A stretch of 7,262 nt of DNA from Siminovitchia sediminis (GCF_042680885.1 NZ_JBHUEO010000021.1:1-7262); one strand, 5' to 3'. Positions 1 through 6,419 are shown, numbered from the stretch's first letter. Translations and numbers: made by a program. Notes: a model not told the origin generated them from the letters alone.

Positions 1-418
1 GGCCCTGTGCCTGGAGAACAATTTCATCGAAGATCTCCTGGAAGATGTCAGTATCCTTGAATCTATTACAGCGATTCCAGCTTATGGTGGAATGATGTGG
101 CACCGGATCCGTCAAGCGAAGGCCTAAAAACCAGCGATAGGCTACGTTCGTCTGGATTTCTTTCTCTAGCTGACGTTCCGAACGGATACCAAAGAAATAA
201 CCGATAAACATCATTTTAAATAGAACGATTGGATCTAACGAAGGCCGGCCATTGTCTTCAGAGTAGTAAGGCTTGACCTTATCAATAATAAAAGAAAAAT
301 CAATATGCCGATCAATTTTTCTGAGGAGATGATCTTGGGGAACCAAATCTTCTAGACAAACAAATTCCATCTCATTTTGAATGCTTGATTTTGTATGGAG
401 CAACTTTATCACCGCCAT
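1..418 (-). CDS. IS1182-family transposase, N-terminal part (runs off the left edge)
   Basis: Reading the minus strand from the ATG at 418-416 gives 139 uninterrupted codons to the window edge. This is the N-terminal DUF772-type domain of an IS1182-family (IS5-like DDE) transposase, which cuts and joins the ends of its own element. Seen directly: SLDPIVLFKMMFIGYFFGI at about residues 60-78, then NVAYRWFLGL (91-100) and DPVPHHSTISWNRCNRF (104-120). I recognise this series as the conserved N-terminal block of the family. The DDE catalytic residues lie further downstream and are outside the window, so I cannot tell whether the copy is intact. No strong Shine-Dalgarno precedes the ATG, as is common for transposases. 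The frame has no stop or frameshift in the visible part. Family assignment is from remembered motifs, not from a search. Confidence 0.88.
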   Translation of the reverse strand, partial: MAVIKLLHTKSSIQNEMEFVCLEDLVPQDHLLRKIDRHIDFSFIIDKVKPYYSEDNGRPSLDPIVLFKMMFIGYFFGIRSERQLEKEIQTNVAYRWFLGLRLTDPVPHHSTISWNRCNRFKDTDIFQEIFDEIVLQAQG

Positions 419-470
419 ATTTTGTTATTTTTATTTTAACAAATTAAAACGGTGAAAGAACAAATATTAT

Positions 471-509
471 AAATAATTAAAAAGGCTGTCGAGGGTTTCT
501 CGACAGCCT
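471..509 (-). terminator. Hairpin/terminator facing into the transposase
   Basis: AGGCTGTCGAG (483-493) and CTCGACAGCCT (499-509) pair perfectly over 11 bp with a 5-nt loop. Read on the minus strand, the stem is followed by TTTTAATTATTT (482-471), which is a good intrinsic terminator layout. It sits upstream of the transposase start, so it would block transcription entering the element from outside. That is a known way for IS elements to avoid activation by neighbouring promoters. The role is inferred from structure and position. Confidence 0.65.
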
Positions 510-511
510 GC

Positions 512-539
512 GGACCCTTTTTGTAAGGGTCCTTTTTTT
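512..539 (+). terminator. Rho-independent terminator, plus strand
   Basis: GGACCCTT (512-519) and AAGGGTCC (525-532) form a perfect 8-bp stem with loop TTTGT, followed directly by seven T (533-539). This is a textbook intrinsic terminator on the plus strand. No plus-strand gene precedes it in the window, so it either stops read-through from the insertion sequence or belonged to a gene displaced by it. Confidence 0.75.
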
Positions 540-829
540 ACACTCAGTCCGGTTCCAGTGAACAGTATGTGTGCGCACGTTTGGGAGGCAGATCCGGGGA
601 CGGGAACCCGCCTTTTCTCTGAATAAGCTCGAAGCCTATAACCCGGCAAACGGTCAGTCAGCATAGAGCGGTCATGAGCCAGGCTGAATCCCGCAAAGTT
701 GAAATGGTGTAATGAAGATACACTGCTTGCCTGCAGGGTGAAAAAGATCCTGGGCCGGCGCATCTTGTGGTTGTCCTTTTAGGATGTTCGTCTTGATATG
801 TTTTTTTATAAAAAGTCCCCATGAGACGG
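540..829. other. Gene-free stretch, origin unknown
   Basis: No frame here is convincing as a gene. The only longer one, on the minus strand from an ATG at 763, runs through both terminator hairpins and resembles no family I know. The block from about 541 to 770 looks more GC-rich than its AT-rich surroundings and contains small dyads such as CGGGAACCCG and GTGCGCAC. That could mean a gene remnant or a structured RNA. I recognise neither. Confidence 0.4.
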
Positions 830-849
830 CTTATTTTTAAAATAAGGAG

Positions 850-884
850 TTGTACGATTGAAAAAAAGTGGTATAATAGTCCCT
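850..884 (+). promoter_or_regulatory. Sigma-A promoter of the permease - adenine deaminase operon
   Basis: TTGTAC (850-855) is a weak -35 box. It is separated by 16 bp from a perfect TATAAT -10 box (872-877), which predicts a transcription start near 884. It is the only good promoter-like pair I found upstream of the permease, and it would give a leader of about 243 nt before the ATG at 1127. An 8-bp AT-rich inverted repeat (830-846, CTTATTTT / AAAATAAG) lies just upstream of the -35 box. Confidence 0.65.
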
Positions 885-894
885 AACTATTATA
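872..894. promoter_or_regulatory. Perfect dyad over the -10 box and start site (candidate operator)
   Basis: TATAATAGT (872-880) and ACTATTATA (886-894) are perfect 9-bp inverted repeats around CCCTA. They cover the -10 box and the predicted start site, where a bound repressor would block initiation. I do not recognise the sequence as a PurR box or another known operator. Operator function is inferred from symmetry and position alone. Confidence 0.4.
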
Positions 895-940
895 AATATT
901 TAGAACTTTTAATAATTGTAATGAAGCTTGCCCCTTCTTG

Positions 941-969
941 ACCTCCATTTATGGAGGGAGTCCCTTTTT
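941..969 (+). promoter_or_regulatory. Leader hairpin(s) with T-tract, possible attenuator
   Basis: CCTCCA (942-947) pairs with TGGAGG (952-957) around loop TTTA. The alternative stem AGGG (955-958) / CCCT (962-965) is followed by further T residues to 969 and cannot form at the same time. ACCTCC (941-946) is also perfectly complementary to the GGAGGT ribosome-binding sequence at 985-990. The pieces of an attenuator or a sequestration switch are present. The terminator-like stem is only 4 bp, and I recognise no riboswitch class here. Confidence 0.35.
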
Positions 970-997
970 AAGGATCGTCACGGAGGAGGTGAGCATT

Positions 998-1090
998 TTG
1001 ATACGAAAAAAACCAGCAGGAGGTGTACACAGGTCCGGCAGGGGGCTCAATGCATCACTTGAAATCGCTTACAGAAAAAAGAATGATTGA
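998..1090 (+). CDS. Candidate 30-aa leader peptide / small protein
   Basis: A TTG at 998-1000 follows the very strong ribosome-binding sequence GGAGGAGGT (982-990) at 7-nt spacing and opens 30 codons ending in TGA (1088-1090). The peptide begins MIRKKPAGGVHRSGRGLN and ends with IAYRKKND. It is strongly basic, with no membrane segment. An in-frame GTG at 989 sits inside the Shine-Dalgarno and is less likely to be used. The ORF lies wholly in the permease leader and ends 36 nt before the permease ATG. It could be a regulatory leader peptide, a small independent protein or chance. I know no family for it. The ribosome-binding site is as good as or better than those of the annotated genes nearby, and that is the main reason to list it. 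Confidence 0.4.
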   Translation: MIRKKPAGGVHRSGRGLNASLEIAYRKKND

Positions 1091-1126
1091 TCCAGTTTAA
1101 TCTTTAAACAAAGGAGCGATCTGAAT

Positions 1127-2494
1127 ATGGGCATGACGGAAAAAGAATTGGGAGCCGGTGCTCCGCCCCCGGAACAGAACAGTCTTTTGGAAAGGCTGTT
1201 TAAATTGTCGGAAAGGAATACGAATGTCCGCACGGAACTGCTTGCGGGGCTGACTTCCTTTTTGACAATGAGTTACATTATTTTCGTAAACCCTGCCATT
1301 CTGTCGGATGCCGGGATTCCGAGAGAAGCGGCTTTGGCAGCTACTATTTATGCTAGTGTGTTTTGTACAATTTTAATGGCACTATGGGCCAACTATCCGG
1401 TTGCCGTAGCTCCGGGGATGGGCCTGAACGCTTTCTTTGCCTATACGGTTGTTCTCGGGCACGGCTTGACATGGCAGACGGCATTGGGAGCAGTATTTAT
1501 TTCAGGTGTCCTTTTTCTGATTTTAACTGTCACAGGGGTACGCCAGAAAATCGTGGATGGGGTCCCCGATGTCTTGAAATCGGCCATCGGCGTCGGGATC
1601 GGGCTGTTTATTGCCTTTATCGGTTTTTCTAATGCTGAGCTGATCGTAGCAGATGAAGCAACTTTTGTAGCTCTTGGAGATGTCACAAGTTTGGGGCCGA
1701 TTCTTGCCCTGATTGGGTTCGTTATCGCAGCTGTACTGACGGCGAAAAAGGTAAAAGGAGCCCTCCTCATCAGTATTTTGGGAACAAGTATCATTGCCAT
1801 GATCACCGGGTTCATTGCATTTCCTAAAGGAATTGGCGATATTGTCTCCCTCAATTTGCCAAGCATGTCCGAGACATTTTTAGCAATGGATATTAAAGGA
1901 GCCATAGCCTACGGGATCATCTCTGTCATCTTTTCATTTACAATCGTAGAGTTATTTGATAACTTGGGAACATTAATCGGGTTGACAAAAAAAGCCGGGC
2001 TTGTACAGGAAGACGGAAAAATCAAAAACTTGGACCGTGCCCTTCAGGCTGATGCGGTCGGCACAATGGCAAGCGCAACGTTCGGAAGCACTGCCCTGAA
2101 CGCTTACGTGGAGAACGCCACAGGTATTCAGGAAGGCGGAAAAACCGGGCTGACGGCGCTGACAGCGGGGATGTTATTCCTTTTGGCACTGTTTTTTGCT
2201 CCGCTGATTGTCTTTGTTCCATCGGTAGCAACGGCTCCCATCCTTATTCTGGTTGGAGCACTCATGCTCGGTGAGATCAAAAACATCAGCTTTGAGGACT
2301 TTACAGATGTCATCCCCGTGTTCCTGACGATTATCTTGATGCCTCTCACGTATAGTATCGCTACAGGACTGGCCTTCGGATTTATTTCTTATACACTATT
2401 AAAACTTCTGACAGGCAAAGCGAGCCAAATCCATTGGATCATGTATGTTGTGAGTGCGGCATTTATCATCAACTTTATCATGGGCGGACATTAA
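1127..2494 (+). CDS. NCS2-family purine permease, AzgA/PbuG-like
   Basis: This is an integral-membrane purine:proton symporter of the NCS2 family, AzgA-like subgroup (PbuG/PbuO of Bacillus; AdeP, AdeQ and GhxP of E. coli). The length of 455 aa is close to normal for the subgroup. Visible motifs are PGMGLNAFF (about 96-104), a conserved acidic signature ELFDNLGTLIG (275-285), and STALNAYVENATGI (321-334) followed by EGGKTGLTAL. Many hydrophobic segments span residues 40-450, as expected for the family fold. The ATG at 1127 has AAGGAG (1111-1116) 10 nt upstream. An in-frame ATG at 1133 lies 16 nt away and is less suitable. The adenine deaminase gene starts 15 bp after the stop. That linkage suggests adenine, or adenine plus hypoxanthine/guanine, as substrate, but sequence reading alone cannot fix specificity. 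No purine riboswitch consensus is visible upstream, unlike B. subtilis pbuG. Confidence 0.93.
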   Translation: MGMTEKELGAGAPPPEQNSLLERLFKLSERNTNVRTELLAGLTSFLTMSYIIFVNPAILSDAGIPREAALAATIYASVFCTILMALWANYPVAVAPGMGLNAFFAYTVVLGHGLTWQTALGAVFISGVLFLILTVTGVRQKIVDGVPDVLKSAIGVGIGLFIAFIGFSNAELIVADEATFVALGDVTSLGPILALIGFVIAAVLTAKKVKGALLISILGTSIIAMITGFIAFPKGIGDIVSLNLPSMSETFLAMDIKGAIAYGIISVIFSFTIVELFDNLGTLIGLTKKAGLVQEDGKIKNLDRALQADAVGTMASATFGSTALNAYVENATGIQEGGKTGLTALTAGMLFLLALFFAPLIVFVPSVATAPILILVGALMLGEIKNISFEDFTDVIPVFLTIILMPLTYSIATGLAFGFISYTLLKLLTGKASQIHWIMYVVSAAFIINFIMGGH

Positions 2495-2509
2495 AGAGAG
2501 GGATCTGAT

Positions 2510-4261
2510 TTGACTTTTACTAAAGAAATGTTGAAAAAGAGAATTGACGTGGCAGCAGGAAGAGTTCCTGCTGACCTTGTGATTAAGAACGGAAAAGTCG
2601 TCAATGTGTTTACGAGAGAGATTATTACGGAAGACGTGGCTATTGTCGATGGATATATTGCCGGAACGGGAAAATTTGAGGGGATAGAAACGGTGGATGC
2701 AACCGGAAAATATGTGGTGCCCGGTTTTATTGACGGGCACGTCCATATTGAATCCGCCATGGTTACTCCTCCTGAGTTTTCCAACGTCGTGCTGCCGCAT
2801 GGTGTAACTACCATTATTGCGGATCCTCATGAAATTGCCAATGTGTCCGGGACGGCCGGTATTGATTATATGCTGGAGTCTTCAGAGAATATACCGCTTG
2901 ATGTTCTGCTGATGCTGCCATCGTGCGTTCCTTCCACCCCTTTTGAAAATGCAGGCGCTTCACTGGAGCATACTGATTTGGAACCTTACTATTCCCACCC
3001 CAGGGTGCTCGGACTGGGAGAAGTCATGGATTTTCCTTCTGTTCTTTACAAGGAGGATAAAATGCTGGATAAGGTTATCGATGCCGCGGAAAAAAACAAA
3101 CATATTGACGGCCATGCTTCCGGAGTGGATGAGGATGGAATCAATGTCTATATGGCTGCCGGCATCAGAACCGACCATGAATGCGTCACTGCTGAAGAGG
3201 CCCTCGTACGGATGAGGAAAGGCATGTATGTCATGCTGCGGGAAGGTTCTGCGGCAAAAGATTTAGTCACATTGCTGAAAGCGGTGAATGAGGAGAACGC
3301 CCGCCGTTGCCTGTTTGTGACGGATGACAAGCACTTGGATGAAATTATTGATGAGGGCAGTATTGATTTTAATATCAAAACGGCTATCCGAGAAGGATTG
3401 GACCCTGTGTTAGCTATTCAAATGGCCACCCTGAATGCTGCGGAATGTTTTGGACTGAAGACAAAAGGGGCAATTGCCCCGGGATATGAAGCAGATCTAT
3501 TGCTATTGCATGACTTGGAGTCAATACACATTGATCGTGTATATAAAAGCGGGAAACTGGCAGCGGACAATGGCGAAGTCATCCAAACGGCAAAAACATT
3601 TGCCGCTCCGCTCCCGATCGTTACCGACAGCGTCAATATAGGCCCTGTTTCTCCGGAAGATGTAAAGATCCGAATGATGGAAGGAAAGATGGCAAATCTT
3701 ATTGGAATCAGGCCGAAAATGATTGTGACCAAGCACCTCGTGGAAGAGGTGGATGTCGTGGATGGTCATTTTCAGCCGAGCATTGAGAAGGATCAGCTGA
3801 AAATTGCTGTCATTGAACGCCATTACCGTACGGGCAATATTGGGCTGGGGATCATTAAAGGTTTAGGCATTCAACATGGTGCGATCGCTTCAACGGTTGC
3901 CCATGACTCTCATAATATTGTAGCGGCCGGAACAAACGATACCGATTTATTGAAGGCCATTCAAAAGACAGCTGATATGAAAGGCGGTCTGGCTGTAGTA
4001 GAAGGCGGAAAGGTCATTGCATCCCTGCCTCTGCCGGTCGCAGGCTTAATGTCGGATATGAATTACAGACTCACTAATGCCCAAATTATAAAACTGAATG
4101 AATCTCTGAAGCAAATAGGGTGTTCCATGGACTTTAACCCCTTCATCACATTGGCTTTCCTTGCTTTGCCGGTTATACCCGAACTGAAGCTGACGGATAC
4201 GGGCCTTTTTGATGTAAAAACATTTCAGCATATCGATATAGAAGCTGTCGGAGTCAAATAA
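2510..4261 (+). CDS. ade: Adenine deaminase (adenine to hypoxanthine)
   Basis: This is a cytosolic metal-dependent amidohydrolase that deaminates adenine to hypoxanthine and ammonia in purine salvage. The length of 583 aa fits the AdeC/Ade family. Metal and active-site elements appear in the expected order: HVH in PGFIDGHVHIESAM (His77, His79), ADPHEIANVSG (about 104-114), the Glu of GLGEVMD (Glu171), DGHASG (His202), TDHE (His223), and the Asp pair of FVTDDKH (272-273). A GAIAPGYEADLLLL segment (320-333) closes the barrel region. The C-terminal domain typical of adenine deaminases carries VAHDSHNIVAAGTND (463-477). No key residue is missing. The start is TTG at 2510, 6 nt after GAGAGGGA. The next in-frame ATG (2528) has no comparable site. 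It lies 15 bp after the permease and is surely co-transcribed with it, so imported adenine can enter the hypoxanthine pool directly. Confidence 0.95.
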   Translation: MTFTKEMLKKRIDVAAGRVPADLVIKNGKVVNVFTREIITEDVAIVDGYIAGTGKFEGIETVDATGKYVVPGFIDGHVHIESAMVTPPEFSNVVLPHGVTTIIADPHEIANVSGTAGIDYMLESSENIPLDVLLMLPSCVPSTPFENAGASLEHTDLEPYYSHPRVLGLGEVMDFPSVLYKEDKMLDKVIDAAEKNKHIDGHASGVDEDGINVYMAAGIRTDHECVTAEEALVRMRKGMYVMLREGSAAKDLVTLLKAVNEENARRCLFVTDDKHLDEIIDEGSIDFNIKTAIREGLDPVLAIQMATLNAAECFGLKTKGAIAPGYEADLLLLHDLESIHIDRVYKSGKLAADNGEVIQTAKTFAAPLPIVTDSVNIGPVSPEDVKIRMMEGKMANLIGIRPKMIVTKHLVEEVDVVDGHFQPSIEKDQLKIAVIERHYRTGNIGLGIIKGLGIQHGAIASTVAHDSHNIVAAGTNDTDLLKAIQKTADMKGGLAVVEGGKVIASLPLPVAGLMSDMNYRLTNAQIIKLNESLKQIGCSMDFNPFITLAFLALPVIPELKLTDTGLFDVKTFQHIDIEAVGVK

Positions 4262-4269
4262 TGTTCATC

Positions 4270-4297
4270 GGCCCCCGTGCCAACGGGGGCCTATCTT
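4270..4297 (+). terminator. Terminator-like hairpin after adenine deaminase
   Basis: GGCCCCCGT (4270-4278) and ACGGGGGCC (4283-4291) form a perfect, very GC-rich 9-bp stem with loop GCCA, 9 nt after the stop codon. The tail TATCTT is only moderately T-rich. Position and stem strength favour a terminator for the purine operon. The weak tail leaves some doubt about efficiency. Confidence 0.65.
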
Positions 4298-4347
4298 CCC
4301 AAGTGAGCGATGCGTCTGTATTTGCACCCCGCTTTTATATGGGCTGT

Positions 4348-4730
4348 GAAAGGCTCTTAAAGCCAACAGAAGCACCATAGGACCAGGGGTGGTGATCGGT
4401 GCCATGGATCCCGAAAAAAGATCGTAGTGCTAGGGATGGTCGTCATGAAAGGTTCATAAAGCCCTAAAAAGTATTTAAAGGTCCTTGGAAGATCGCCGAG
4501 AATGAGAGATTGCCAAGAAGAGTTAGTATCAAAGGCCTCGAATGGCCGCGAAGAATGAGTTAAGAAGCCCAAAAAGCGCAAAAGGCTTTGAGATGGTCGC
4601 CAATAAAAGTTCATAAATCAATCCCTAAAAAGTATTGAAGCCCCCGATAGTCGCCAAGAATGATTTAAAAGTAGCAAAGTCCAGGAATCGCGCTCATAAA
4701 CCAGTTTTACCATGATGTCGCCAATAAAGG
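4348..4730. repeat. Degenerate GTCGCCAATAAA / GTTCATAAA intergenic repeat array
   Basis: About eleven variants of a 12-14 nt unit lie in the same orientation. The clearest are GTCGCCAATAAA at 4596-4607 and 4717-4728, GTCGCCAAGAAT at 4650-4661, GTCGTCATGAAA at 4439-4450, GGTTCATAAA at 4451-4460, AGTTCATAAA at 4608-4617 and CGCTCATAAA at 4691-4700. More diverged copies sit near 4349, 4491, 4508 and 4543. A larger block is duplicated: 4435-4506 aligns with 4592-4663, including a shared CCCTAAAAAGTATT core. Spacing is irregular and the units are not identical, so this is not a CRISPR. Minus-strand reading frames across it are by-products of the repeats. The function is unknown to me. I have the impression of similar arrays between genes in other Bacillaceae, but cannot confirm that here. 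Confidence 0.6.
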
Positions 4731-4760
4731 TGCAGGATCCCAGAGAATTTGACCCTTCTG

Positions 4761-4803
4761 AAGGGCGGAAATCGCCTTTCCCCCTCGCGTTTATCCTTTT
4801 TTT
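4761..4803 (+). terminator. Weak hairpin plus distant T-run before alr
   Basis: AAGGGCG (4761-4767) pairs with CGCCTTT (4773-4779), with one G-T pair, and a competing CCCTT/AAGGG stem occurs at 4753-4765. A run of seven T ends near 4803. The T-run is about 17 nt from the stem, so an efficient terminator is doubtful. It may reduce read-through into alr. Confidence 0.25.
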
Positions 4804-4840
4804 ATGACGAAAATGTAACAAAAATAAAATTAAAATTCAT

Positions 4841-4876
4841 TTGACATATGCGGGAGGGGATTGAATAATCAAATAG
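4841..4876 (+). promoter_or_regulatory. Sigma-A promoter of alr
   Basis: A consensus TTGACA (4841-4846) is followed after 17 bp by AATAAT (4864-4869), five of six matches to the -10 box. The start is predicted near 4876. An A/T-rich stretch at about 4810-4840 immediately upstream resembles an UP element. The leader would be only about 35 nt, carrying the GGGGAG site for alr. This separates alr transcription from the purine operon. Confidence 0.75.
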
Positions 4877-4910
4877 GAGTCAATTTGATTTCCTGGGGAG
4901 CGTGACTTTT

Positions 4911-6101
4911 TTGATTGACCAAACCCAATATTATCGAGATACGTGGGCAGAAATAGATTTGGAAGCCTTGCGTCAAAATGTAAAATCCATCCGTGACGGG
5001 CTGCCTCGGGAAACAAAGATGTTTGCTGCGGTTAAAGCAAATGCCTATGGACATGGAATTGTCCAAATAGCAAAAGAAGCCTTACAGGCAGGTGCCCACG
5101 GGTTGGTGGTCGCTTTGCTGGATGAAGCATTGGTTCTTAGACAAAGCGGAGTACAAGCCCCGATTCTTGTCCTGGGCCTGATCCGTTCGGCAGATGCAGG
5201 CGTAGCGGCAAGGCATGATATTTCCGTACCGGCCTTCCAAATGGACTGGCTGAAAGAGGCTATGGAAGCGATCGATCCTGCTGATCCTCCGCTCAAACTC
5301 CATATAAAGTGTGATACCGGAATGGGCCGTATCGGACTGAAAAGTGAAGCAGAATTAAAAGACATTGAGCAATTTATTTATAGACATCATGATTTTTTTG
5401 AGTTGGAAGGGATTTTCACCCATTTCTCTACCGCTGACCAAATGTCTGAGGTTTATTATCAGCGGCAATTGGCTTTATTTAAAACATTCGTTTCTTCGCT
5501 GCAACAAACACCTCCTTACGTACATGCTGCAAATAGTGCAGGTGCCCTTTGCCATACCGATTCTTTGTTTAATGCTGTCAGGGTCGGCATAGCTATTTAC
5601 GGGCTGTCTGTCTCGCAGGAGAGGCCTCCTTCTGTTAAAAGAAAACAAGTATTTTCTCTGCATACAAAAATCGTACATGTCAAGAAAATCAATCCAGGTG
5701 AAAGCATAAGCTATGGAGCGGGGTACAAGGCAAAAGATGAAGAGTGGATTGCCACAATTCCTGTCGGATATGCGGATGGCTGGCTGCGTAAATTGGAAGG
5801 ACAGCGTGTGATTGCCGGCGGAAGGCGTGCGTACATTGTAGGTCGGATCTGCATGGATCAAACGATGATCAAACTGCCGGAATATATGCCTGTCGGGACG
5901 AAGGTTACGTTGATTGGTGGACAAGGGCAGGGAGATTTTATTCCTGTCGAAGAAATTGCCGGCAAGCTGGAAACGATCAATTATGAAGTGACATGCACGA
6001 TTAACTTTCGGGTGCCGCGTATATACAAAAATGGCTGCCAGACTTCAGAGGTGGAAAATAAACTGCTTGCAGGTGCACCGTCAGTGGATAAGAAGGACTA
6101 A
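4911..6101 (+). CDS. alr: Alanine racemase (PLP-dependent)
   Basis: This cytosolic fold-type III PLP enzyme interconverts L- and D-alanine, supplying D-Ala for peptidoglycan. Counting from the GTG at 4902, the PLP lysine is Lys45 in AVKANAYGHG. The family's carbamylated-lysine region is KCDTGMGRIG (136-145), the pyridine-contact arginine lies in AVRVGIAIYG (about Arg227), the second catalytic base is Tyr271 in ISYGAGYK, and ICMDQTM lies near 316-322. The spacing matches the Geobacillus enzyme (Lys39, Tyr265). Start choice: GGGGAG (4895-4900) is only 1 nt from the GTG at 4902 but 10 nt from the in-frame TTG at 4911, so I choose TTG (396 aa; 399 aa if GTG). The N-terminus then reads MIDQTQYYRDTWAEIDL. 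The extra C-terminal tail after RVPRIYKNG is ordinary. As in B. subtilis, the EndoAI/EndoA genes follow. Confidence 0.95.
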   Translation: MIDQTQYYRDTWAEIDLEALRQNVKSIRDGLPRETKMFAAVKANAYGHGIVQIAKEALQAGAHGLVVALLDEALVLRQSGVQAPILVLGLIRSADAGVAARHDISVPAFQMDWLKEAMEAIDPADPPLKLHIKCDTGMGRIGLKSEAELKDIEQFIYRHHDFFELEGIFTHFSTADQMSEVYYQRQLALFKTFVSSLQQTPPYVHAANSAGALCHTDSLFNAVRVGIAIYGLSVSQERPPSVKRKQVFSLHTKIVHVKKINPGESISYGAGYKAKDEEWIATIPVGYADGWLRKLEGQRVIAGGRRAYIVGRICMDQTMIKLPEYMPVGTKVTLIGGQGQGDFIPVEEIAGKLETINYEVTCTINFRVPRIYKNGCQTSEVENKLLAGAPSVDKKD

Positions 6102-6384
6102 TATTTGTCAAATCACAGAAGAATGACATTCTATGCGAGTTTCTGTCTTTTGTAAAAAATGCCTCGGCTTCAACGGCCAGGCCATTTACTTTTCAGCTGT
6201 TGCTTTAAAAAAATTAAAAAATTTGCTGAATAAAGAAGGAGTTATGACAAAAATGCAGAATTTATGTATAAGGCATTCTTTGTTATGACGATAATATGAA
6301 GAAATGTTAATATTTTGAAGCCGTGTCAGGCCAGTATTGCCAGTAAATGAATGATTTGTCCTTATTTGTTTTATGAAATGTTCT
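6102..6384. other. Intergenic region between alr and ndoAI
   Basis: Apart from the candidate terminator near 6157-6195, this AT-rich stretch shows nothing I can name. A 14-codon ATG ORF at 6244-6288 follows GGAG at only 2 nt spacing and is not convincing. No RNA gene or repeat is recognisable. Confidence 0.4.
6157..6195 (+). terminator. Candidate terminator of alr
   Basis: AAATGCCT...GGC (from 6157) can pair with GCC...AGGCCATTT (to 6187) in a slightly bulged stem around a TTCAACG-type loop. It is followed by the T-rich ACTTTTC. It lies about 55 nt after the alr stop. The bulges make it imperfect, but no better terminator exists before the toxin-antitoxin promoter. Confidence 0.45.
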
Positions 6385-6419
6385 TTGCACCATGAATGAT
6401 TGATGTTATGATGGTATGT
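6385..6419 (+). promoter_or_regulatory. Extended -10 promoter of the ndoAI-ndoA operon
   Basis: TTGCAC (6385-6390) lies 16 bp before TATGAT (6407-6412), and TG at 6404-6405 supplies an extended -10 element. The predicted start is near 6419, giving a leader of about 62 nt. The toxin-antitoxin pair can therefore be transcribed independently of alr. Confidence 0.6.

Larger units (their letters stand above)
1..509 (-). mobile_element. IS1182-like insertion sequence, 5' end (partial)
   Basis: The element includes the transposase fragment and its upstream region. AT-rich sequence (419-480) leads to an 11-bp perfect hairpin at 483-509. I place the provisional outer limit there because terminal hairpins of this kind occur at the ends of such elements. 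The other end and any target-site duplication are outside the window, so neither the exact terminus nor the inverted repeat can be fixed. The second hairpin (512-532) could belong to the element or to the host flank. Confidence 0.6.

Noticed and set aside
541..565. Slight resemblance of CAGTCCGGTTC to the 3' half of a group II intron domain V
   Set aside because: Only about ten bases agree, the other half of the stem is absent, and no intron-encoded protein or intron boundary is visible.
467..763. 98-codon minus-strand ORF with a plausible ATG
   Set aside because: It reads through both terminator hairpins, has no family resemblance, and its last third is an obvious translation of the inverted repeats.
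884..1126. Purine (guanine/adenine) riboswitch before the permease
   Set aside because: I looked for the conserved core and paired loops of this class and did not find them; the leader has other structure instead.
1441..1905. 154-codon ORF antisense to the permease
   Set aside because: It is fully within a well-supported membrane-protein gene, and its composition is that expected of an antisense shadow.
4348..4730. CRISPR array
   Set aside because: Units are short, diverged and unevenly spaced with no uniform spacers, and there are no cas genes in the window.
4357..4821. Two minus-strand ORFs (4357-4614 and 4618-4821)
   Set aside because: They lie across the degenerate repeats, and their protein similarity to each other comes only from the repeat units; there is no Shine-Dalgarno or known domain.
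4885..4905. Six-codon TTG mini-ORF whose TGA overlaps the GTG of alr
   Set aside because: Its AGGAG lies at the predicted transcription start (about 4876), so it would hardly be in the mRNA, and alr probably starts at 4911.
6244..6288. 14-codon ORF in the alr-ndoAI gap
   Set aside because: GGAG is only 2 nt from its ATG, the peptide is featureless, and no promoter is clear.
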